From the NCBI RefSeq assembly GCF_008704205.1, contig NZ_VXLC01000004.1:434001-498000 (forward strand): a DNA stretch of 64,000 nucleotides, read 5' to 3'. This DNA is from Nocardia colli (lineage in GTDB: Bacteria > Actinomycetota > Actinomycetes > Mycobacteriales > Mycobacteriaceae). The position numbers and the translations under genes were made by a program. Of this stretch, positions 8,259-17,380 are shown piece after piece; the first letter of the stretch is position 1; each line of letters begins with the position of its first letter. Below the pieces are notes generated by a model that had not been told where the DNA came from, did not search any database, and saw only the letters and a list, made by a program, of their open reading frames with translations.

Positions 8259-9221
8259 ATGGGAGTGATCTTGAAGCCGCGTCGTTCGGTGCTCGCCTGC
8301 CCGGGCAGCAGCAAGAAGATGATCGAAAAGGCCAAGGGTCTACCTGTCGACGAGGTGTTTCTCGATCTGGAGGACGCGGTCGCGCCGCACGCCAAGGCGG
8401 AGGCGCGCGCGAATATCGTGGCGGCACTCAACGACTCCGACTGGGGATCCCAGTTACGGGTGGTCCGGGTGAACGACTGGACCACGCAGTGGACCTACAC
8501 CGACGTGATCACCATCGTCGAGGGCGCGGGCACCGCGCTGGACGCCATCCTGCTGCCGAAGGTGACCGACGCCGGCCAGGTGCGCGCGCTGGATCTGCTG
8601 CTCACCCAGCTGGAGAAGGCGACCGGACTCGAGGTCGGCCGGATCGGCATCGAGCCGCAGATCGAGAACGCGTTGGGACTGCGCAACATCGACGAGATCG
8701 CTACCGCGAGCCCGCGCGTGCAGGCGCTGGTGTTCGGCCCGGCCGACTTCATGGCCAGCATCAACATGCGCACCCTGGTGGTCGGCGAGCAGCCGGAGGG
8801 CTACGACACCGGCGACGCCTATCACCACATCCTGATGACCATCCTGCTCACCGCCCGCGCGCACGGCCTGCACGCGATCGACGGCCCGTACCTGCAGATT
8901 CGGGACCTGGACGGGTTCCGCCGGGCCGCCGGGCGCACCGCCGCACTCGGTTTCGACGGCAAGTGGGTGCTGCACCCCGGCCAGATCGAGGCCGCCAACG
9001 AGATCTTCAGCCCGCGCCAGTCCGACTACGACCGGGCCGAGCTGATCCTGGACGCGTACGCCTTCCACACCTCGGCCGAGGGCGGCGCGCGCGGCGCGGT
9101 CATGCTGGGCGAGGAAATGATCGATGAGGCGAGCGCGAAAATGGCTCAGGTGATCGCGGAAAAGGGCCGCGCGGCCGCAATGACGCGCACCACGCGTTTC
9201 ACACCCCCGGATAACCGGTAG
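8259..9221 (+). CDS. HpcH/HpaI aldolase / CitE-like CoA-ester lyase
   Basis: A 320-residue TIM-barrel lyase of the CitE/malyl-CoA lyase family. Visible hallmarks are RRSVLACPGSSKKMIEKA, the acidic FLDLEDAVAP strand, LLPKVTDAG, IGIEPQIENALGL and FGPADFMAS, which supply substrate and Mg2+ contacts. Stand-alone CitE-like proteins cleave or make acyl-CoA esters such as citramalyl- or malyl-CoA; the substrate here is unknown. The start is uncertain: ATG 8259 has no clear RBS, while GTG 8265 or TTG 8271 (after GGGAG) would trim 2-4 residues. Confidence 0.85.
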   Translation: MGVILKPRRSVLACPGSSKKMIEKAKGLPVDEVFLDLEDAVAPHAKAEARANIVAALNDSDWGSQLRVVRVNDWTTQWTYTDVITIVEGAGTALDAILLPKVTDAGQVRALDLLLTQLEKATGLEVGRIGIEPQIENALGLRNIDEIATASPRVQALVFGPADFMASINMRTLVVGEQPEGYDTGDAYHHILMTILLTARAHGLHAIDGPYLQIRDLDGFRRAAGRTAALGFDGKWVLHPGQIEAANEIFSPRQSDYDRAELILDAYAFHTSAEGGARGAVMLGEEMIDEASAKMAQVIAEKGRAAAMTRTTRFTPPDNR

Positions 9222-9239
9222 AAATAGCAGAATAGAGAC

Positions 9240-9731
9240 ATGACGAATCCCTTAGGGAACTCGAATCGCGCACGGCAGGCCCTGCCGACGCCGCCGTCCG
9301 GCTGGCCGGTCGGCTCCTATCCCACCTACGCCGAGGCGCAGAAGGCGGTCGACTACCTGGCCGACGGCGAGTTCCCGGTGCAGGACGTGACCATCGTCGG
9401 CGTCGACCTCATGCAGGTCGAACGGGTCCTCTACCGGCTGACCTGGGGCAAGGTCATCGGCGGCGGCGTGGTGAGCGGAGCCTGGCTCGGCCTGTTCCTC
9501 GGTCTGCTGCTGAGCCTGTTCACCACCAGCGGCGCGCTCGGCCCGCTGCTGGTCGGCCTGGTCGGCGGCATCATCTTCGGCGTCATCTCCACCTCGATCC
9601 CGTACGCGGCGACCAAGGGGCAGCGCGACTTCGCCTCCACCATGCAGTTGGTGGCCGGGCGCTACGACGTGCTGTGCGACCCGAAGTCCGCGGAACAGGC
9701 GCGGGACATGCTTGCGCGGCTGGCCATCTGA
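9240..9731 (+). CDS. General-stress-protein-17M-like membrane protein
   Basis: A 163-residue protein. The N-terminal ~70 residues (VGSYPTYAEAQKAVDYLADG ... VTIVGVDL) match the stress-induced YflT/GSP17M-type ferredoxin-like fold. Two Gly/Leu-rich membrane helices follow (GAWLGLFLGLLLSLF and LVGLVGGIIFGVIS), and then a short cytosolic tail. This is the Rv1234-like arrangement. Function is unknown; family members in Bacillus are stress-induced. It lies 18 bp downstream of the CitE-like gene and 3 bp before the next gene, so it is probably co-transcribed. Confidence 0.75.
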   Translation: MTNPLGNSNRARQALPTPPSGWPVGSYPTYAEAQKAVDYLADGEFPVQDVTIVGVDLMQVERVLYRLTWGKVIGGGVVSGAWLGLFLGLLLSLFTTSGALGPLLVGLVGGIIFGVISTSIPYAATKGQRDFASTMQLVAGRYDVLCDPKSAEQARDMLARLAI

Positions 9732-9734
9732 CGC

Positions 9735-10316
9735 ATGGAGGTGTTGTCGACGGTCCGCACCGGTGTGCTCGACCATTTCGGTGTGCCGGCCACCGGCGTC
9801 GATTCGGCGTCGGTGACGTTCCTCGGGTTGGAGCCGATCGAGATCCTGCGGATCGTCGACGGCGACCTGGTGCATTACGCGACGGTGGGTGGTTCCCGGC
9901 ATCCGATGGGCGATCCCACTGCGCTGCTTGCCGATCCGGTGCAGGGACCGCGCGCGGAGCTGGTGCTCACGTTGCGCGGTTCGGCCGGCGCGAGCTCGGG
10001 GCTGGCCAAGACGCTCGGCGTGCTGGCCGCCGCGCCCGCGGTGGAAGGCGTTGTGCTGCAAGCCGATGCGCTGATGGACCTGGGTGAGCAGATGTGGCAC
10101 GGCGCGCCGTTCACCGCGGTGTTGTTGGGAGACAGCGGAATTCCCGAGGTCGTATTGCCCGCGCCGGCCGATCCGGTGCGCTACTTCGCGGTCACGCCGG
10201 TGACCGCCACCGAGGCGGCCTGGGTGCGGGTGCGCGGGGCGCAGGCGTTGCGAGATGCCTGGGCCGAGGCGGGAATCGACGTGCGCGACCCCGAACGCGG
10301 CGCGGCCAGCCTGTAA
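9735..10316 (+). CDS. Suppressor-of-fused-domain-like protein
   Basis: A 193-residue soluble protein resembling bacterial SUFU-domain proteins: an early FLGLEPIEILRIVDGD strand, a GGSRHPM turn, a central PRAELVLTLRG strand and the hydrophobic VLLGDSGIPEVVLP ending. Bacterial SUFU proteins often sit near toxin or immunity genes, but no such context is visible here. No catalytic motif is recognised. It follows the stress-protein gene by 3 bp and converges on corA with 6 bp between, leaving no room for an independent terminator. Confidence 0.6.
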   Translation: MEVLSTVRTGVLDHFGVPATGVDSASVTFLGLEPIEILRIVDGDLVHYATVGGSRHPMGDPTALLADPVQGPRAELVLTLRGSAGASSGLAKTLGVLAAAPAVEGVVLQADALMDLGEQMWHGAPFTAVLLGDSGIPEVVLPAPADPVRYFAVTPVTATEAAWVRVRGAQALRDAWAEAGIDVRDPERGAASL

Positions 10317-10322
10317 TTCGGG

Positions 10323-11399
10323 CTACAGCCAGTTGTTGCGATGGAAGTTGGCGTACAGGCCGACGCAGATGCCCAGGGTGACCACGATCACCAGCCAAAA
10401 GCCCCAGGTCGCTTCCAATCCCGGCATGTGCGTGAAGTTCATGCCGTAGATGCCCGCGATCATGGTCGGCACCGCGGCGATCGCGACCCAGGCGGAGATC
10501 TTGCGCATGTCGGTGTTCTGCTGCACGCCGACCTTGGCCAGCGCCGCGCTGATCAGCGCGCTCAGCGCCTCGTCGAAGTCGGTGATCCGCTCGGCGACCC
10601 CGGCGTGATGGTCGGCCACGTCGCGCATGTAGCGCCGAATCTCCTTGGGCAGCGGGACATCCGGCTTGTGCCCGAGCACCTGCAGCGGCACCGCGAGCGG
10701 GTTCACCGCGCGCCGCAGCTCCACCACCTCGCGCTTGAGCTGATAGATCGACTCGATGGTGACCCGGCTGCGCGGGGTGAAGACCTCTTCCTCCATCGCG
10801 TCGATGTCGAGCTCGATCGACTGCGTCACTTCGATATACGAATCCACCACGTGGTCGGCGATCGCGTGCAGCACCGCCCCGGTGCCGAGCATCAGCTGCG
10901 CCGGATCGGCCTCCAATTCCTTACGGAGCGAGGCCAATTCGGAATGCTCGCCGTGCCGCACGGACACCACGAAGTCCGGCGCGGTGAACACCATGATCTC
11001 GCCGGTCTCCACGATCTCGCTGATGCTGTGCATCTCGTGCTCGACGTAGGCGACCGTCCGCATCACCAGGATCAGGGTGTCGTCGTAGCGTTCCAGCTTC
11101 GGGCGCTGATGCGCCTTGACCGCGTCCTCGGCGGCGAGCGCGTGCAGCCCGAATGTCTCGGCGATATCGGCCATCTGCGCCTCGTCCGGGTCGTGCAGGC
11201 CCACCCAGACGAAACCCGCGCCCCGGTTGCGCACCTCCGCGAGCGCGTCCCGATGGGTGAATCTGCCGGGCAGCCGCCGACCTTCGACGTACACGCCGCA
11301 GTCGACGATCGCCCGCGCGGTCGGGATCGGAATCCGCGGCAGCGCGCGGGCCGGACGGCCCGAACCGCGGAACGACGGCAGCGGGGGAATGGATGGCAC
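10323..11399 (-). CDS. corA: CorA-family Mg2+/Co2+ transporter
   Basis: A 358-residue CorA protein. A large cytosolic funnel domain is followed by two C-terminal membrane helices separated by the signature YGMNF selectivity loop (GMN), and a basic terminus (NFHRNNWL). It imports Mg2+ (possibly Co2+/Ni2+) as a pentamer in the inner membrane. The start is GTG. It faces the PHP gene divergently with a 61-bp shared promoter region. Together with the MgtE-N/CBS and DUF1003 genes 2-4 kb away it makes a loose magnesium-homeostasis neighbourhood. Confidence 0.93.
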   Translation of the reverse strand: MPSIPPLPSFRGSGRPARALPRIPIPTARAIVDCGVYVEGRRLPGRFTHRDALAEVRNRGAGFVWVGLHDPDEAQMADIAETFGLHALAAEDAVKAHQRPKLERYDDTLILVMRTVAYVEHEMHSISEIVETGEIMVFTAPDFVVSVRHGEHSELASLRKELEADPAQLMLGTGAVLHAIADHVVDSYIEVTQSIELDIDAMEEEVFTPRSRVTIESIYQLKREVVELRRAVNPLAVPLQVLGHKPDVPLPKEIRRYMRDVADHHAGVAERITDFDEALSALISAALAKVGVQQNTDMRKISAWVAIAAVPTMIAGIYGMNFTHMPGLEATWGFWLVIVVTLGICVGLYANFHRNNWL

Positions 11400-11460
11400 A
11401 CCGCGATGCTACGTCCCGGCGAGGTGCGGTTCTCGGCATGAGCACTGTAAGACTGAGGGC

Positions 11461-12315
11461 GTGCGCATCGACTTGCATACCCATTCCACCGCGTCCGACG
11501 GCACCGACAGTCCGGCCGAACTGGTCCGGAACGCGGCCGCCGCCGGCTTGGACGTCGTCGCGATCACCGATCACGACACCACGTCCGGCTGGACCGAGGC
11601 GGTCGACGCGCTGCCGAAGGGGTTGACGCTGGTCCGCGGCATGGAGATGTCCTGCATCGGCATGGGCGAGGACGGCTGGCCGGTGCCGGTGCACCTGCTG
11701 GCCTATCTCTTCGACCCGGCCGACCGCAGTTTCGCCGACGAACGCGAGCGGCTGCGCGCCGAACGGATCCAGCGGGTGCGGGCCATGGCCGACCGGATGG
11801 TGGCCGACGGCCTGCCGATCGATCCCGACGCGGTGCTCGCCTCGGCCGGACCGTCCGCGGGCCGCCCGCACCTGGCCAGGGCGCTCGTCGCGGCGGGCGT
11901 GGTGCCGAGTGTCGATGCCGCGTTCGAGGAACTCCTCGCGCCGCACGGGCCGTATTACGCGGAGAAGGCCGACACGCCGCTGCGTCGCGCGGTCGAGATG
12001 ATCGCCACCGCGGGCGGGGTCAGCGTGGTCGCGCACGCGCGGGCCCGCAAGCGCGGCCGGCTGCTCGCGCTGGACGACATCCGCGAGCTGGCCACCCTCG
12101 GCCTCGGCGGACTCGAGCTCGACCATCCGGACCACTCGGCGGCCGATCGCGCCGTGCTCGCGGAGCTGGCCGCCGAGCTCGGCCTGATCACCACCGGCTC
12201 GTCGGACTACCACGGCTCGAACAAGACCATCGAGCTCGGCCAGTTCACCACCGACCCCGCGCAATTCGAGGTGCTGGTGGGCAAGGCGACCGGCGTGCCG
12301 GTGATCGTCTCGTGA
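11461..12315 (+). CDS. PHP-domain phosphoesterase (TrpH-like)
   Basis: A 284-residue metal-dependent phosphoesterase. All four PHP motifs are visible: HTHSTASDG at the N-terminus, ITDHDT, GMEMS and the late SSDYHG, with VAHARA supplying a further histidine. TrpH/YciV-type members are 5'-3' exonucleases or 3',5'-nucleoside bisphosphate phosphatases acting on pAp-type nucleotides; which of these applies is not decided by sequence. GTG start. Its stop overlaps the next small membrane-protein gene (GTGA). Confidence 0.88.
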   Translation: MRIDLHTHSTASDGTDSPAELVRNAAAAGLDVVAITDHDTTSGWTEAVDALPKGLTLVRGMEMSCIGMGEDGWPVPVHLLAYLFDPADRSFADERERLRAERIQRVRAMADRMVADGLPIDPDAVLASAGPSAGRPHLARALVAAGVVPSVDAAFEELLAPHGPYYAEKADTPLRRAVEMIATAGGVSVVAHARARKRGRLLALDDIRELATLGLGGLELDHPDHSAADRAVLAELAAELGLITTGSSDYHGSNKTIELGQFTTDPAQFEVLVGKATGVPVIVS

Positions 12316-12578
12316 AACTGCTGCGCGGCTTCAGCGGCGTCGTCGCCGCGGGCACGGTGGCGCTGGCGCTCGTCGTCATCGGCACCGCGGTCGTCGCGGC
12401 CCGGCGAGAGTTCCCCGGGCCGGGCACCGAATCGGTGGCGTGGCACGCGGTGTCCGCGGTGATTGCCGTTGCGGCACAGATTTATTCGGATAAGCGTCGG
12501 GGTTTCGCCGCCTTTTCCGGATCTGCGGTTGTTTTTATCGCCGCCGGATTATTGCTCTGGACCCAGTGGTGGAGCTGA
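12312..12578 (+). CDS. Small hydrophobic membrane protein
   Basis: An 88-residue protein with three predicted hydrophobic stretches (VVAAGTVALALVVIGTAVVAA, VSAVIAVAAQIYS, VVFIAAGLLLWTQW). It starts with GTG inside the last codons of the PHP gene (GTGA overlap), so it is translated with it. No family is recognised; small proteins of this layout are common in Nocardia/Rhodococcus and have no assigned function. Confidence 0.7.
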   Translation: MKLLRGFSGVVAAGTVALALVVIGTAVVAARREFPGPGTESVAWHAVSAVIAVAAQIYSDKRRGFAAFSGSAVVFIAAGLLLWTQWWS

Positions 12579-12647
12579 TCGGTGGTACTCCGCTGACAAC
12601 GGATCGAATACGGCAGCGCTAAATATTCGGTTAATGGTTGCGGTTCC

Positions 12648-14441
12648 GTGAATTGTGGCCGAACATTTCTCTTTGTGGCGGAACTCGAGACGGACGTACT
12701 GGTTTTGGGCGGCGGCCCCGCCGGAACCTGGGCAGCCGTATCCGCCGCCGCCACCGGAGCCCGGGTCGTGCTCGCCGACAAGGCCAGATGCGGCACCAGC
12801 GGCCCCACCGCACACGGCACCACCTCGCTGTGGAACATCCCACCCGGCCCGGCCAGGGACGAGGCGGTGCACCGCGGTTACGCGAACGGCGGCGGACTCG
12901 GCGACCCCGACTGGATGCACCGGGTGCTGGAGGAGACGCACCTGCGGGTCGAACAGCTGGCCCGCTGGGGCTATCGGTTTCCCGGCGCGGGTCCCGGCTC
13001 CTCGCTGCGGGTGTACCTCGACGGCGCGAGCTATCTGCGCCGGATGCGCCGCAGCGTGCTGAACGCGGGCGTGCGCATCCTCGATCACCATCCCGCGCTG
13101 CAACTGCTCATCGATCGCGACGGCAAGGTCGCCGGGGCGACCGGGGTGCAGCAGCACAATCAGTACCAGGCGTGGACCGTCCGGGCCGGCGCCGTGGTGG
13201 TGGCCACCGGCGGCTGCGCGTTTCTGTCCGGCGGCGCGGGCACCGACGTGGACACCGGCGACGGGCTGCTGTTCGCCGCGGAGGCAGGCGCGCAACTGTC
13301 GGGCATGGAATTCTCCAGCGCGTACGGCCTGACACCCGTGGTGAACGTGCCGCGCCCCGCCGCGCCGCTGCATTCCGCGCCCGGCCTCGGATTGCATTTC
13401 GCCACCCTCTACGACGAGTCCGGCACGATCCTGGAGGGTCACCGAGCCGCGGCCTTCGCCGCGATCGCCGACGGCCGCCGGGTATTCGCCGCACTCGACG
13501 ATGTGCCCGCCACGATGCGTGGCTGGTTGATCGAGCAGGGCTTGGTCGACCGCACCGGACGGGTGCCGCTGCGCGCCGTGCTCGAGGGCACCGTGCGCGG
13601 CACCGGCGGCCTGCGCCTAGCGGGTCCGGACTGTGCGACCACGGTCCGCGGACTCTTCGGCGCGGGCGACGTGACCACCAGGGAACCGATCACCGGCGCG
13701 GTCAGCGGTTTCGGTGGTCAGGGTGGCGCGTGGGCCATCGCGTCCGGCGTGTGGGCCGGTGCCGGCGCGGCCAGGCACGCGCGCACCGCCGATCGGCGCA
13801 GCCCGACCCGCGAGGTGGCCGGCGCCGGACTCAGCTCCGTCGCGCGGATCGATCCGCGCGCCGTGGTCGGCCTCGTGCAGGAACACACGTTGCCGCTGCG
13901 GCGCAGCTACTGGCGCAGCGCGGGCAGCCTGGTCGACAGCATCGGCGAACTCGACGCGATGTGGCCCGGCGCCGAATTCGACCTCGGCGGCACCGGATTG
14001 GATCGCTTGCGGGCCAGGCAGGCGGCGGCGCTGCTGGCCGTGGCGCGGTGGACCAAATACAGCGCGCTGGCCCGCACCGAGAGCCGCGGCATGCATCGGC
14101 GCACCGATCATCCTGGGGCCGAGGCGGACTGGCGGGTGCGATTGATGTCAGGGGGCCTGGACAACGTCTGGGTGCGCCCGGACGCGCGAGAAATCGCGGC
14201 GTTGGACGCGGGCGTGGTCGGGGCCACCGAGATTTCGGTGGTGCCTGCGCGCGAACCGTTCCCGCGCGGCCGGCGCGAGACGCTCGTGCTCGACGCACGC
14301 GGCCCCGCCGTCGCGCACCTGCGCGACCCTGGCGTGCTGAGCGCGCGGTCCGCGGCCGTTCCGGATGCCCCGGCGATCCTGCCCGAGGACGAGGACGGCA
14401 CCGCCCCGCACCTCACCTCGGCCGACCCCATCGCCATGTGA
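12648..14441 (+). CDS. FAD-dependent oxidoreductase, fumarate-reductase flavoprotein-like
   Basis: A protein of up to 597 residues of the succinate dehydrogenase/fumarate reductase/L-aspartate oxidase flavoprotein superfamily. The FAD dinucleotide motif is VLVLGGGPAGTWAAVSAA near the N-terminus; a second FAD signature, ATGGCAF, lies at ~186, and GLFGAGDVTTREPITGAVSGFGGQGGAWA (two adjoining motifs) near ~335-365 closes the FAD site. The covalent-flavin histidine motif of SdhA is absent. No iron-sulfur or membrane partner is adjacent, so electron acceptor and substrate are unknown. GTG 12648 starts the frame, but GTG 12675 (nine codons later) sits closer to the FAD motif and may be the true start. 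Confidence 0.8.
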   Translation: MNCGRTFLFVAELETDVLVLGGGPAGTWAAVSAAATGARVVLADKARCGTSGPTAHGTTSLWNIPPGPARDEAVHRGYANGGGLGDPDWMHRVLEETHLRVEQLARWGYRFPGAGPGSSLRVYLDGASYLRRMRRSVLNAGVRILDHHPALQLLIDRDGKVAGATGVQQHNQYQAWTVRAGAVVVATGGCAFLSGGAGTDVDTGDGLLFAAEAGAQLSGMEFSSAYGLTPVVNVPRPAAPLHSAPGLGLHFATLYDESGTILEGHRAAAFAAIADGRRVFAALDDVPATMRGWLIEQGLVDRTGRVPLRAVLEGTVRGTGGLRLAGPDCATTVRGLFGAGDVTTREPITGAVSGFGGQGGAWAIASGVWAGAGAARHARTADRRSPTREVAGAGLSSVARIDPRAVVGLVQEHTLPLRRSYWRSAGSLVDSIGELDAMWPGAEFDLGGTGLDRLRARQAAALLAVARWTKYSALARTESRGMHRRTDHPGAEADWRVRLMSGGLDNVWVRPDAREIAALDAGVVGATEISVVPAREPFPRGRRETLVLDARGPAVAHLRDPGVLSARSAAVPDAPAILPEDEDGTAPHLTSADPIAM

Positions 14442-14881
14442 CAACTCACCGCGCGGCCGCGGCCACGTGCGAGTTTTCCCTTACCGCCAGGTAATTCCGC
14501 CGCTCTAGGCTGGATACCGGCGCGCGACACAGCGGGAACCCGACCGGTTTGGCAAGTCGCGGACCGTGCTGGCAGAATATGTCGGATTCCTTTACCTAAG
14601 CCACCGCCGGGTACTGGAGTTACGGAGATCTCCGCCTCGCGACGCACCGTCGCGACCCGAGGATCACGCCGCATGTTCTGTCCGGACCCACCCGTCCGGC
14701 TCCCGCTCCGCGGATCAGTGCCGCGCCACGTCAGCGAAATCGGCTACGGGTTTTTTTGTAACCCGCCGTACCAGCGAAACGTACCGGTCAGCGCACTCGA
14801 TGAGCGTAATGAAAACCCTTATACCTATATACCCGGCGGTAACCGTCCCCCGGTTTGTCCGGCCCGAGCAGGAGTGAAATC
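14442..14881 (+). promoter_or_regulatory. 440-bp structured leader/promoter region of malic enzyme
   Basis: No gene was found here. The stretch holds three hairpins in the direction of the malic enzyme gene: a perfect 8-bp stem TCGCGACG-CAC-CGTCGCGA (14637-14655), a 6-bp CCGGAC/GTCCGG stem (~14680-14697), and CGGGTT-TTTTTGT-AACCCG (~14747-14765), whose loop contains the only long T-run. An AT-rich patch (TTATACCTATATACC, ~14819-14833) could be a promoter -10 region. It does not match a riboswitch class I can name. Confidence 0.4.
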
Positions 14882-16078
<1,197 letters not shown>

Positions 16079-16087
16079 TAAGTCAGT

Positions 16088-16309
16088 TCAGTTGCTGGAA
16101 GGCGCCTTGTCCCGCTCGGGACCGGGCGCCTTTCGCTTGGGCGTGTGCTTACGCAGCGACAGATGGATCCAGACGTTCATGGCGATCATCGCGCACAGCG
16201 CGAAGATCAACGCCGCCGCGAACAAGGGATTCTTGTCCGAGTAGGTCGTCCAGGCGAACAGCAATATCGCTACGAGCGCCACATAGCCGGCGATGAACCT
16301 GATACTCAC
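16088..16309 (-). CDS. Small two-helix membrane protein
   Basis: A 73-residue protein with two membrane helices (FIAGYVALVAILLFAW and PLFAAALIFALCAMIAMNVWI) and a basic C-terminal tail rich in Lys/Arg/Pro. GTG start. Its last ~15 codons overlap the terminator-like hairpin of the convergent malic enzyme gene, which is unusual but tolerated for a short basic tail. No family recognised. Confidence 0.6.
   Translation of the reverse strand: MSIRFIAGYVALVAILLFAWTTYSDKNPLFAAALIFALCAMIAMNVWIHLSLRKHTPKRKAPGPERDKAPSSN
16099..16132 (+). terminator. Terminator-like hairpin after malic enzyme
   Basis: Outer 8-bp stem AAGGCGCC / GGCGCCTT, inner 5-bp GTCCC / GGGAC, followed by TTTCG. It lies 20 nt beyond the malic enzyme stop and inside the 3' end of the convergent small membrane-protein gene. 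Confidence 0.55.
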
Positions 16310-16350
16310 TGGTCAGACGTTAGCCAGGTCCGGCGTCGAACGTGCGGTGT

Positions 16351-17244
16351 TTACAGCGAGTGGTCGTCGAGCCACTTGCGCGCGACCTCCGCGGGATTCG
16401 CGCCGGAGTCGCGGACGTCGCGGATCAGTTTCGCGAGTTCGTCGGTGGTGAGTTCGCCCGCAACGTAATTCAGCTTCTTGATCTGACGGTCGTCGAGTAC
16501 GCCCTTGCGGAACAGGGGCAGCACGTTTTCGGTGCGGATGGCGTAGTCGGCGTCGGACAGCATGGTCAGTCCGTCGGTCGAGCCGGGGACGGCGGCGGGC
16601 GGCCCGGTCAGCAGACCGGCTTGAACCTGTCCGTCCAGCAGGGCTTTCCGCAATGCGGCGGCGTCGGGGAACGACACCGTCGCGGCGAAGTGACAGCCCG
16701 CCACCTGCTCGAGCACGGGCGGCAGCGTGATCAGGTCCGGGATGGGCGCCACGCCGAGCGTGAGCGTTTCGCAGCGCGGGGTGAGATCGCCGATGGTGCG
16801 GACGTTGTCGTGGGTGGCGGCCTCGGTGCTGAGCACGACCCGCGGTCGCAGGTCCGTGCCGTCGGCGGCATCGCTGACCACCAGCCCCTCGGGCAGCGAC
16901 ATGCTCAGTGCGGTAGGCACCTTGTCCGGCGCGCGCTCGGCGTTCTTCGCATCGAGGTACGCCAGCAGCGCGCCGTTGTGCTCACCGATCAGATCGATCC
17001 GGCCCGCGTCCAAGGCGGCGAGATAGTCGCTGCGACTACCGAGATGGGGTGCGACCGACGTGCGCGCGCCGACCCGCGCCAGCGCGCCCGCATAAATCTC
17101 GGCGAGCACACTCGACTCGACCGAATCACCCGCACCGACCGTGATCCGCGCGCCGTCATCACTGTTACCGCAGGATACGGCCAGTGTGGCGGTCGCGACG
17201 ACCAGTACTCGAGCCAGCATCCGCAGCGACGCGGGCAACACCAT
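16351..17244 (-). CDS. Osmoprotectant-type solute-binding lipoprotein, divergent copy
   Basis: A ~297-residue lipoprotein of the OpuAC/ProX glycine betaine/choline-binding family. A short signal peptide ends at a lipobox-like TLAVSC-GN. The binding fold signature is weak but clear: ITVGAGDSVESSVLAEIYA, LGSRSDYLAALDAGRIDLIG and GALLAYLD. The motif normally reading EYTGTLL is here EHNGALL, so the aromatic cage may differ from classical betaine binders. ATG 17244 is preferred; an upstream GTG at 17355 would put 37 unlikely residues before the signal peptide. It is divergent from the next gene, its paralogue, sharing ~136 bp. Confidence 0.75.
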   Translation of the reverse strand: MVLPASLRMLARVLVVATATLAVSCGNSDDGARITVGAGDSVESSVLAEIYAGALARVGARTSVAPHLGSRSDYLAALDAGRIDLIGEHNGALLAYLDAKNAERAPDKVPTALSMSLPEGLVVSDAADGTDLRPRVVLSTEAATHDNVRTIGDLTPRCETLTLGVAPIPDLITLPPVLEQVAGCHFAATVSFPDAAALRKALLDGQVQAGLLTGPPAAVPGSTDGLTMLSDADYAIRTENVLPLFRKGVLDDRQIKKLNYVAGELTTDELAKLIRDVRDSGANPAEVARKWLDDHSL

Positions 17245-17380
17245 CCGGCGACACCAACTCTCCGAGAGACCGACAGAGCCAACACGAACACCCTGAAGCG
17301 GGCAGTATGGACACCCAGAATGTACCGGTGGCTGTGTTGCCCCGGGACCTCGCACTGCCCGTCAGGCCGGAAGGACTCCA

